Of a DNA stretch of 64,000 nt, positions 55,390-64,000 are shown one piece after another. Positions within the stretch are counted from its first letter, which is position 1. Each line of letters starts with the position of its first letter. The notes below the pieces were generated by a model, which made no database searches, was not told the origin of the DNA, and saw only the letters and a list, made by a program, of their open reading frames with translations. The stretch comes from Artocarpus heterophyllus (Eukaryota > Streptophyta > Magnoliopsida > Rosales > Moraceae): contig CM046330.1 in NCBI GenBank assembly GCA_025403435.1, positions 18,188,239-18,252,238 on the forward strand, read 5' to 3'. The translations under genes and the position numbers were made by a program.

Positions 55390-58023
55390 TCACGCCTCAT
55401 GGAGAAGTCCAACTGAAGTTGCGCACAACTTCAGTTTCTCAATCGGACCCATCTTGGTGAGCCTATCTCTGGATCCTTTTACCACCCACCTTGCCTTATA
55501 CCGTTTGCTGCCAGCACTTTTATTTTTTACCTGGTATACCCTTTTGTTGTGCAAGGACTTTTTACCCTGTGGTAACTTTGCCAGTTGCCATGTCCGATCC
55601 AACTCGTCCCTCATGGCTAACTCCCACTTGACCGAATCTCCAGCCTCCATGGCTTCATCATAGCTCTCTGGCTTACCTCTGTCGGTCAACAAGATATAAT
55701 GCAGAGTTGGGGAGTATCTCTGCGGTGGTCTGATTGTCCTGCTAGACCTCCTGACTGGTGTGGCAGGAGTCCTCTGGTTTCCTTCTGGAGCTATGTTTTC
55801 CTGGTCTTCAACCTCTGGATTTTGCACCTCCGCTTCAGGCAGATCCTTCAATGGAATCACCTCAGGATTCTTATCTTCAGAACTTGAACCCCTGGAGTCC
55901 GTGCTGTCTCTATCCTTGTACAGAACACCTTCGTTGAAGATCACATCCTTGCTCCTGATAATCTTCCGGCTTTGGTCATCCCAGAGACGATAACCAAACT
56001 CAAGTCCGCCATAGCCAACCAGAAAACACTTCTTTGACTTGGCATTCAGTTTACTTCTAGCAGCAGAATCAATGTGTGCATAGGAAACACAACCAAACAC
56101 TCTCAAGTAAGAGAAATCAACCTTTTTGTGGCTCCAGGCTTCTTCCGGTAGCTTGAACTTCAGCGGTGTGGATGGACTTCTGTTAATCAGATGAGCGGCT
56201 GTATTAATCGCCTCAGCCCAAAACATCTTTGGCAGCCCCGCATGCAACCTCATGCTTCTAGCACGCTCGTTTAAAGTCCTGTTCATCCTCTCAGCTACCC
56301 CATTCTGTTGTGGTTTCCCTGGAATGGTCTTCCTCATCTTTATCCCATTCTCAGCACAGTACCGCCTGAAATCTTCACCTAAATACTCTCCCCCATTGTC
56401 AAACTGCAAGCACTTCACCTTCAAATCTGTCTCGTTCTCCACCATGGCTTTCCATCTCTTGAAAGCATCATAGACATCAGATTTGTTTTTCAGAAAGTAA
56501 ACCCATACCTTCCTGCTTGAGTCATCTATGAACGTCACATAGTAGTTTGCGCCACCAAGGGAAGTCACCGGCGCAGGCCCCCACACATCAGTGTGAACAA
56601 GCTCCAATTTCCTGGACTTAGGCTCTCTACCCATCTTTGAGAAACTCACTCTCTTCTGTTTACCAAAGATGCAGGCTTCACACAAACTGTGATCAACAGT
56701 TTTCAAACCCGGCAGTTTTCCTTTGCAGTGAAGCACCTTCATACCCTTTTCATTCATGTGACCAAGCCTATAATGCCATAGCTTGGTATTGGCAGCAGAA
56801 TCAACAACTGCTAGGGTATCTCTGCAACTTGAGTTCATATAGAGAATTCCAGCCTTGCGTCCCCGAGCAACAACCATTGCTCCTTTCGTGACTTTCCAAC
56901 CTCCACAATTGAAGGTCACTTTATGTCCTTCATCATCCAGTTGCCCCACCGAAATCAAGTTGCGCATTAATTTAGGAACATGTCTCACCTTATGAATCTT
57001 CCACACAGACCCATTAGGCATTTTTAAACTGACATCTCCAATGCCAACTATATCCAAAGGTTCTCCATCAGCGAGATAAACCTTACCGTGATTTCCAGCA
57101 ACATAATTCTCCAGGACATGACGGTGTGCAGTGGTGTGGAATGATGCTCCTGAATCTATCACCCATGAATCAAAAGAACTGTCGACTGACAAGATTAAAG
57201 CATCCTGTTGCTCTTCAGTGGCGGCGTTGGCTACGTCATTAGTCTTGTCTTCGTTTTTCCTTGGAGCCCTGCAGTTCTTTTTCAAGTGGCCCGTCTTCCC
57301 ACAGTTCCAGCACTCCATACTCCTACCGTTCCTTGACTTGCTTCTCCCATTCCTCGACTTGCCTCTCCTGCCATTATCTCTGTTGGATTGCCTGTCAAGT
57401 TTCCTGCCCCTATTATCAACATTAAGGGCCGAGTTCGACGAAGAGGCTTCTCCTGAGTCCTTCCTGCGAACTTCTTCCGCCAGAATAGAGTTTCTAACAT
57501 CAACAAACTTTAATTTTGCACTCCCAAGAGAATTAGTAATGGCCACCCTCATGGGTTCCCAGCTATTTGGTAACGAGGCCAAGAGGATTAGAGCATTGAT
57601 CTCATCATCGAATTTAATCTCTACCGAGACCAATTGGTTTAGGACGGTGTTGAAACTGTTCAGGTGCTCTACCACCAAGGCACCTTCAGGCATCTTTAAA
57701 TTAAAAAGCTTCTTCATGAGATGTACCTTGTTATTGGCTGAGGGCTTCTCATACATCTCTAACAGAGCCTTTATCATCCCTGCTGTAGTGGTGTCCTTCG
57801 CAACGTTGTGGGCAACGTTCTTTGACAAAGTCAAATGGATCACATCAAGTACCTGTCTATCAAGGAGACTTCACTCCTTATCCTTCATGCCTTCAGGCTT
57901 ACTACCCAAGGACATGTGCAGTTTCCTACTGTACAGGTAGTCTTCTACTTGCATCCTCCAATAGGAAAAATCTGAACCATCGAATTTGGTGATACCGGCT
58001 GCCATACCTTCTTCTCCAGTCAT
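55390..58023 (-). pseudogene. Copia 4 polyprotein: gag-protease-integrase fused to RNase H tail
   Basis: Starting at ATG 58023 (MTGEEGMAAG), the frame has 877 codons with one stop at 57871-57873 (codon 51, a TGA where relatives have Trp). Gag carries FSYWRMQVEDYLYS, then the zinc knuckle CWNCGKTGHLKKNC (residues 238-251) and protease WVIDSGASFH (Asp290). Integrase has its HHCC region and core Asp479, Asp542 and Glu578 with exactly 35 residues between the last two. The frame enters RT at RYKARWVVKG, then jumps at about 55473 to LTKMGPIEKLKLC, resembling the C-terminus of copia RNase H. RT YVDD and RNase H catalytic parts are gone, so it cannot self-replicate. Confidence 0.92.
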
Positions 58024-58057
58024 CGTTCTTGATCAAAACCTCTTCTCTGGTACCAGT

Positions 58058-58782
58058 TGTTGGGGAATCAGACGACTCATAATTCCAAGGATCGCAAGAA
58101 CGAACAATTGCAGAAAATAAATAGGAGAAAAAAAGAAAAAGAGACACCAAATTTTTATACAGGTTCGTCCAAATTTGAGACTACGTCCTGTTTCTGCCGC
58201 TTGCAGATTCCACTATGATGAAGGAGATTACAGATTACAATAGCAGTTTCTCACATACTTATAAATTGTGCTTACCAAAACTCTCTTTTATCTAACACCC
58301 TGTGGGAATTTTTTCTCTCTCAAGGATGGAGCTCTCAAGAATTTTGCCTCTCACAATTTTCACACACCCAACCCTAGCCACCTTGTGTCTATTTATAATC
58401 AAAGGAGGAGAAAAATCGCAACTAATGGGAAACCCTAGTGGTTTCTCGTTTTTAGGGCCTTTGAATCCGACTCTGACTCAAAAAACATCGCGCAGCACAA
58501 TGCGTCAGCGCCGCGGTGCTCGAAACGAGCGCTGTGGCACTCTCCTGCGGCGCCTAGGCGCTATACACCTGGAGCCTAGGCGCCATACACTTTGAGCCTA
58601 GGCGCTCTTCCAATTGAGCCTAGGCTTCTTCCAATTGGCGCCTAGGCGCCATTGTCCCAGCGCCGCGGCGCTCTTCTGCCAGAGCCGCGGCGCTTGCTCC
58701 CTGCCTCACGAGCACGTGTTTTTCTCCCTTTTTCTTCCTTTTTACTGGGGTGTCGACTTGATTTGACTCCACATCTGCAACA
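58058..58782 (-). repeat. 5' LTR of copia element 4 (725 bp) with palindrome array
   Basis: The partner of 54585-55331, with the palindromic array at 58508-58694. The terminal CAACA is followed by the ATATA duplication. Confidence 0.93.
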
Positions 58783-58787
58783 ATATA

Positions 58788-59112
58788 TGTTACGGATTAC
58801 TACTATTACAAACTATTAAACAAGAAAAGCTCATATATTTCAATTAAATACTGGAGACGAACGCTTATTGAAGAAACAAAAATGTGAGATCTAGTCTTTA
58901 CGATGATTAGATTAAACAAGTGCGCAAATTGGGCTTATTTGAATTGCCATTTAAACATATAGATAAACTATACTTTGAGTGTGAAAAAAACCTGGATCAA
59001 TGTATGGATATAGAGTGCTGACATAAAAATTTTAAAAAGTTTAGGTAGTGTTTATTATGCCGATTATGGACACATGGGTTCAAGTTCAACTAAAGTTCGG
59101 TAAACAAAAGAA
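58788..59112. other. Intergenic DNA right of copia element 4
   Basis: Ordinary AT-rich sequence with no recognised feature. It is the continuation of 54376-54584 across the insertion. Confidence 0.55.
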
Positions 59113-59244
59113 AGCAAAAGTTTAAGACAACAAGGACGGTTTAAAATGGACAAAGCCTCAAGTTTTGAGAATTTTGCAAGCAAAAGTTTGAGACAATAAG
59201 GACATTTTAAAATGAACAAAGCCTCAAGTTTTGAGAATTTTGCC
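59113..59244 (+). repeat. Perfectly phased tandem duplication, unit 66 bp
   Basis: Units 59113-59178 and 59179-59244 both read AGCAAAAGTTT(A/G)AGACAA ... GCCTCAAGTTTTGAGAATT with few differences. Each unit also contains the self-complementary CTCAAGTTTTGAG. Confidence 0.9.
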
Positions 59245-59700
59245 CCACTACACCCCCCACCCTCCAAACAAACACACACACGCACAAAATCTCATGGTTT
59301 GAGCAGTTTAAATTGTCCAAACCTATGACCTGGTTTTCTCACCATTCTTACTATCAAAACACCAGTTCTATTATGTGATTTTAATTCTATCTTCAGACCT
59401 TGACATTCTAAACGGTACTTGGAAACCACCATTGTCACTATCCAAACACCAGTTCTATGATGTGATTTTAAAAATCTCTATCACTATGCCATAGACGTAG
59501 CATGATTGGTGACCAATATTATGTCCTCTATCTAATCTTATTTTGCATCCTAAAAGCTTTTAGCTTCAAACTTTCTTTTAAAATATTTTAGTGCATGACC
59601 ATAATTTTATCTAAATCTCTACCCTGTTATCAAAATTCTTATTGCAAATTATGAACACAAATGACAAATAATAATAATAATAATATATGACACTACCAAA
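59245..59700. other. Intergenic DNA with a short repeated phrase
   Basis: The phrase AAACACCAGTTCTAT(T/G)ATGTGATTTTAA occurs twice (near 59359 and 59436), preceded by a shared ACCA/TATC context, suggesting a 77-bp diverged duplication. No gene is supported. Confidence 0.5.
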
Positions 59701-59706
59701 GAAAAA

Positions 59707-60083
59707 TTAGAGTAAATTGTACTGTTACACCTCAAACTATTCATTGTTTTTATAATGTATCTAAAACTTTCAATTTTGATAAAATATACTTTGCCTTTTA
59801 AAATTGTAGCAATTGAGGTCCAATAGCTAAGAGTATTAAAAGTTATAGATGATTTTGATAATGAGATTTGCATGTTAGTTTTTTTAAGGGTAGAGGTCAT
59901 CTTTTTAAGGAAAAAATTGAAGCTCAACATATGAAAAAGAGTACTAAATAGAAATTAAAAGTAACTAATAGACCTCAACTATCGATGATTTTAAAGTTCA
60001 AAGTGTATTTTGTTAAGATTTAAAATTTGAAGTACATTATGTAAAAAACAAGTAGTTGGAGGTGCAATAGTGCAATTAGAAGA
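59707..60083. mobile_element. Fold-back element 1 (about 380 bp)
   Basis: The left arm (GTACTGTTACACCTCAAACT, ATAATGTATCT, TGATAAAATATACTTTG) is inversely repeated in the right arm (complement of AGTAGTTGGAGGTGCAATAG, AGTACATTATGT, CAAAGTGTATTTTGTTAAG). Arms of roughly 120 bases flank a short centre. There is no coding capacity. The structure fits a long-TIR MITE of Mutator-like type; family assignment is inferred. Confidence 0.65.
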
Positions 60084-60227
60084 AATCAAAATGTACATAC
60101 AGGCAACATTTCCTTTAAAAAATCAAAGCAAAATAAAAAAAATAAATAGTAAAAGAAAAAATTATAAGTTTTCTTTTTCAATATTTTTAGACTATTACTT
60201 TAGCTGAAAATTTGTATTTAAATCAAG

Positions 60228-60392
60228 GGGTGTTTGGAAGGATAGTGGGAACCACTTTTACTGAGCATGTGAGAGCTTTTTATTGTAACAATTTTTTTTT
60301 ATTGTTATTATAACATGTAAGAGCTTTACACTGTTTATAATTGAGTTTACAGTGAGAACTGTGTGATAAAAATCATTGTCAAACACACCGTC
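60228..60392. mobile_element. Short MITE-like element with GTGTTTG ends
   Basis: It begins GGGGTGTTTGGAAGG and ends TGTCAAACACACC, an imperfect terminal inverted repeat. The interior has ATGTGAGAGCTTTTTATTGTAAC and ACATGTAAGAGCTTTACACT, motifs recurring at 39345, 62340, 63210 and 63760. Confidence 0.55.
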
Positions 60393-61180
60393 AATTCCCT
60401 AAAAATCCCCCTCTCAGTCCCTACCCCTTACAAGAGGCGAAAATAAAATTGGAATCCACGACAAAATATAACCCATGTAAAGCACGTGGCCCCATGGGGC
60501 CAGCAGGAGCTCTAAAGATATAAAACCTGCCACAATCATATATGATATATTAACAACATACCAGAGCGTCTGCATTTATATTGTGATCAACCTTTTCTTA
60601 CAAAAGTCAAAAAGAAAAAGCAGAAAGAAGAGAGAAAAAAAAAAAAGGACGCATAAATTAAGGAGATTGCCTTTTACAGAACAAAACCGTTGAAGACAAA
60701 GGAAGTTGGAACTTATGTTGATCCATGATCTCCACCACAGACAGATTTCTGGATTCGGGTGGCTCAATTATTGTTCTTCAACCTTTTAAAAAGAAACAAA
60801 GGAAAAAACATTTGTCGTTGTAATCCAACTCATTTATCGTACAACAAATAGAAAAAGAAAGATACACATTTGTCTCAACAAATAAAAACAGAAATTCATT
60901 TTTCTCAAAATTTCTCGGAGTTTCAAGACAATACAACGATTTGGCACCTTACTCTTAGGGATACGTTTGATATTGGGAACATCAGACAATTGCTGGAAGT
61001 CAATATTGTAACACAAAAAAAAAAAAAAAAAAAACAAAAACCTCTGCTTCTATTTGCTTCCAAAAAAAAAAAAAAAAAAAAAAAAACGACGTTGTCTGCT
61101 GCTTCTACTCCAATGTTTCCTCGCCGCATGAGCAAAGAGAATGGGAATTGTGGGCCCGCGGCCTAAGGGTCGATAGCAAA
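60393..61180. other. Intergenic DNA with two A runs
   Basis: No gene is supported. A runs at 61016-61034 and 61063-61086 create Lys-rich frames on this strand and Phe-rich ones on the other. The patch 61087-61165 between the runs and the next element is GC-richer but too short to interpret. Confidence 0.5.
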
Positions 61181-61182
61181 AT

Positions 61183-61221
61183 TTTAAGGGTTTTTTTTGG
61201 CTCATTCGCCTTTTAAACCTT

Positions 61222-61257
<36 letters not shown>

Positions 61258-61800
61258 TAATTTGGTCTTTAAAATTTTTTGCGACAATTGAGTCTTTAAA
61301 CTTTACTACGTGTGGTAATTGAGTCCGTAAACTTAGCTAAATGTAGCAATGAAGTCCTTAATCATTAACGTTTGTTAAAATTAAGGTGAAAAACGATCAC
61401 TTGAGGCATATATGACCCATTTAGAAGAGAAGATATGCAATTTCAAGTATTACATTGATTAAAACATACATAGAAACTAATAAAGTTATTAGAAATAGCA
61501 TTAACAATGATATAATTTCTTTTGTTTTTTATAATTTTGGACACAAAATTAAATAATTTGACTCTTATTAAAATTAAATGAGATGTATAGGTATTTTAAA
61601 TGGATCATGTGCATCTCAGATAATTGTTTTCATCTTGATTTTGAAGAAACTTTTTGATTAAGACTAATTGTCACACTTAGCAAAGTTTAGGAACTCAATT
61701 GCCGCAAAAAAAAAAAAAAAAAAAACAATTAAGGACTCAATTGTAAAAAAAGCCTAAATTTTAAGGGACAAATGTCCCAAAAACCTAAATTTTAATAATG
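61183..61800. mobile_element. Fold-back element 2 (about 620 bp) with homopolymer tracts
   Basis: The left arm (TTTTAAGGG, AAACCTTAGGTTTTT, GACAATTGAGTCTTTAAACTTT) is inversely matched by the right arm (AAAGTTTAGGAACTCAATTG, AAGGACTCAATTGTAAAAA, CCTAAATTTTAAGGG). Each arm includes a T or A homopolymer (T run 61225-61256; A run 61706-61724). No coding frame is present. It is consistent with a long-TIR MITE. Confidence 0.7.
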
Positions 61801-61867
61801 AAGTTCAAATATAAGAAAATTTTAAAATATTTTAAGAATAGAAAATTTTAATATCATTATAATAAAT

Positions 61868-62276
61868 AGGATTAATTTCATAAATAGCCTATTAATTTTA
61901 TCCTCAATCTCTCTTTAGTCTTTTACTTTTAAAGCGTACCAAGCTTAATCCCTTATCTATAAGTTTTGTTTTTCCAATTCAATCCTTGTCATCAGCTAAT
62001 GAAAAAAAAAAATTTGAAGATGATGCTAACAAAACATAATATTTCACCGAGAGAATACATAATACACATTTGATTCTGACGCAAAAGTTGAAAATAACAC
62101 TATGTAAACACAATATTATTTATTTATTATTCTGTTTCTAACACACAACTAATGAAAATAACTAAAACTAAAGCAAATTAATAGATTGAGGATTAAGTTT
62201 GAGATATTTTAAATGTTAAGGACTAAAGTGCAGTTGGCATTAAAAATCAAAGACTTTTTGAAATAATCTACATAAT
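61868..62276. mobile_element. Fold-back element 3 (about 410 bp)
   Basis: The left arm (TTAATTTCATAAATAGCC, CTCAATCTCTCTTTAGTC, CCAAGCTTAATCC) is inversely matched by the right arm (complement of TTGAGGATTAAGTTTGAG, AAGGACTAAAGTGC, TTTTGAAATAATCTACATAA). It lies only about 70 bases from fold-back element 2. No coding capacity is seen. Confidence 0.65.
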
Positions 62277-63170
62277 TATATTACATTTAGAATATTTTTT
62301 TAAAAAATTGATGAGGGTTTTTAGAAGAGTGATTTGAGCAGTGTAAAAGCTGTCATATGTTATATTGTGTAGTTTAAATTATAAAGTTGAAACTTTTTTT
62401 CTAAACAATCTAGTTATATTTTTAGATTGTTTAAAAAATAACATTGTAACATATAAAAATTTTATATTATAATTTATTTTTTTATTATTGTAAAATATAA
62501 AAGAAACAACTAAAAGTTTTGATTAAGATAAATTTTGCATGCCTTTTACATTGTACACCCTTCTAAACATGTGATGTAGATGCAGTGCAATTGTTGCCAA
62601 GTAAAAATAGGAGAGCCCATGACGTTAGTGTCAGCGTACTACACATCGCCAAACGTCTGGGATTGATATGTCTGGTTGGTGGGGGACTCAGCTGCCTTGG
62701 TGGTTCATGGCTCGTGGGGCTAACTGAGCTCTTTTGATTGGGGACCTGCCCTTTGGCCCCTACCACTCCAGCTTTACTCAGGTGCCTGACACAAGTCATA
62801 GGACAGTGGACATATCTGCAGTTGATTAATTGGCTTTTTTTCCTCTTTTTTTTTTCTAAAATTTCATCAATTGACTTTTGAAATTTAAAAAAAAAAAAAA
62901 AAAGAGACAGAAGAAAATTTTAGGGTAGGCCATGAAAAAAATAACGTAACAATACGGTACAATTCTGAATATCATTACTGCTGGATTTTGTATTAGCTAG
63001 CTAATAGTTAGCTCACGTAACTTTAAGGTTAAAAAAAAAAAAAACACACACACACACACACAACAACAGCAAATTAGAGTTATGACATAGTTGTACCTGG
63101 CTTATAGGTCGTATTCGTTGGTTGCTTCACAAAACAGTGAGTGATTATATGATATCTGAAATAAATTACA
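62277..63170. other. Intergenic DNA with dispersed repeat copy and microsatellite
   Basis: The segment 62330-62510 resembles the AT-rich dispersed family (GTGTAAAAGCTGTCATATGT, TAACATATAAAAATTTTATA). A GC-richer patch at 62570-62810 opens a 78-residue minus frame with no recognisable domain. A CA microsatellite lies at 63044-63062 after an A run. Confidence 0.45.
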
Positions 63171-63174
63171 TGAG

Positions 63175-64000
63175 CGTTTGTTAACATCGTTCTTGCTACA
63201 TCATTTCAACTAATATAGTACAAAACTCTTATATATTATAATATAAAATAAAAATAAGCTATATTGTAAAGTTTTTATATGTTACAATAAATTAGTTTCA
63301 ACTTTTTATTTTAATTGTGCTGTGAAACACATTATACATCATTATTAAAATACTATCATGTGAATTGAAGTTTGCACTTGATAACAACATATTGACAATA
63401 ATGTAGTTACGTACAATTTCACACTCCACTCCCACAAGAAGTAGAGTTCAAACACCTCATGACTTCCAAGTTTTTCAACTTTTAGGGGGAAAAAGAGAAG
63501 CATCATGTATTTGTGTTAAGGACTTTGGAGCGTTTAAATGGCAGCTTTACTTCCATACCATTATTTCGTTCATACATTATAATGACACTTAACAAATAAT
63601 ACTTTGGCAATTAAATTGATAAATATTTATATTTCTAAAAGGAACATTTATTCTTCATTTTTATTTTAGCTTTCTCATTTTATTCCTTTATCATTTATTC
63701 CTCTATGGTCTCTGTGGTCTTTAGGAAAGTGTTTAAAAATTAAGTTAGAACTTAAATATTGTAACATGTAAGAACTTTACACTGTAATAAACTTTTGCCT
63801 TTCATTGTAGTATTTAAGAGCTTTACAGTGTAGTAGTTGAAACTTTTAAGTGTTTAAGAGAGTAGTTTAAACCATCAATTTAGGCTTAAAAATGTAATAT
63901 ATGAGAGCTTTATGCTGTTTTTTTACTATAGTATATAAAAACTTTATACTATTTACAGTTTAAATTATTAATTTAAATTATTTTTTAAATATTTTATTAG
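63175..64000. repeat. Copies of an AT-rich dispersed repeat
   Basis: Two further zones (about 63175-63350 and 63735-63985) carry the same words, for example GTAACATGTAAGAACTTTACACTGT-like and TATATAAAAACTTTATACT sequences, alternating with TTTAAACTAT-type motifs. They have no coding potential. The window ends inside the last copy. Confidence 0.5.

Larger units (their letters stand above)
54585..58782 (-). mobile_element. Copia element 4: Tnt1-like, internally deleted
   Basis: LTRs 54585-55331 and 58058-58782 (TGTTGGGGAATTAGAC ... CATCTGCAACA) and a perfect ATATA duplication (54580-54584, 58783-58787) define the element. The primer-binding site on the minus strand reads TGGTACCAGAG, close to the initiator tRNA-Met type; the polypurine tract is the complement of 55332-55345. 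The internal region is only 2.7 kb and encodes gag, protease and integrase but almost no RT or RNase H. A rough LTR comparison gives fewer differences than in the other copia elements, so it is probably the youngest here. Confidence 0.95.

Noticed and set aside
55361..57940. Plus-strand frames up to 269 residues opposite copia 4
   Set aside because: They are antisense shadows of the copia polyprotein, whose frame carries knuckle, protease and integrase motifs.
60870..61166. Lys-rich frame and its Phe-rich complement
   Set aside because: Both are created by A runs; there is no supporting motif.
1..64000. tRNA, rRNA or organellar DNA insertions
   Set aside because: I looked for cloverleaf-type segments and conserved rRNA or plastid words and found none that are convincing.

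Overview
This is a piece of a plant nuclear chromosome, most likely from a eudicot. It is AT-rich, has one intron-bearing gene with GT-AG splice sites and a plant-type targeting leader, and is otherwise dominated by LTR retrotransposons and small inverted-repeat elements. The species cannot be told from sequence alone.

The only convincing host gene is KPHMT (ketopantoate hydroxymethyltransferase, the plant PanB of vitamin B5 synthesis). It has five exons between 27678 and 35421 on the plus strand and a predicted product of 368 residues. Its third intron is 6.1 kb long because a Ty1/copia element (29153-34715, perfect GTGTG target duplication) lies inside it. That element is itself interrupted in gag by a 574-bp hAT-type MITE.

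The left third (1-22245) is a nested stack on the minus strand. It holds a truncated copia relic with a solo LTR in it (about 1276-3660). Next is copia element 1 (4408-21026), split by a 7.5-kb gag-only Ty3-like element with 2.3-kb LTRs (7091-14629) and by a 2.4-kb solo LTR (16824-19198). Copia 1 is flanked by an unusual 143-bp direct repeat instead of a 5-bp target duplication. The block 22246-27430 has tandem repeats, pyrimidine-rich DNA and inverted-repeat elements but no gene.

Between KPHMT and 45377 I see no intact gene: there are several tandem duplications, a second copy of the hAT MITE, a relic of the 2.3-kb LTR family, and one GC-rich island that I cannot assign. Copia element 3 (45378 to about 54375, same family as copia 1) carries another solo LTR (46721-48445). 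Copia element 4 (54585-58782) has a long gag-protease-integrase frame fused to the tail of RNase H by a deletion of most of the reverse transcriptase and RNase H.

The right end (58783-64000) is non-coding. It contains three consecutive fold-back elements and repeated copies of an AT-rich dispersed repeat.

No retrotransposon here appears able to move on its own: every polyprotein is broken by stops, frameshifts, deletions or insertions. The most interesting signals are the 143-bp flanking duplication, the in-frame RT/RNase H deletion, the palindrome arrays inside the copia 4 LTRs, the repeated CGGCAG-type hairpins in the copia 1/3 leaders, and the tolerated copia insertion in KPHMT.
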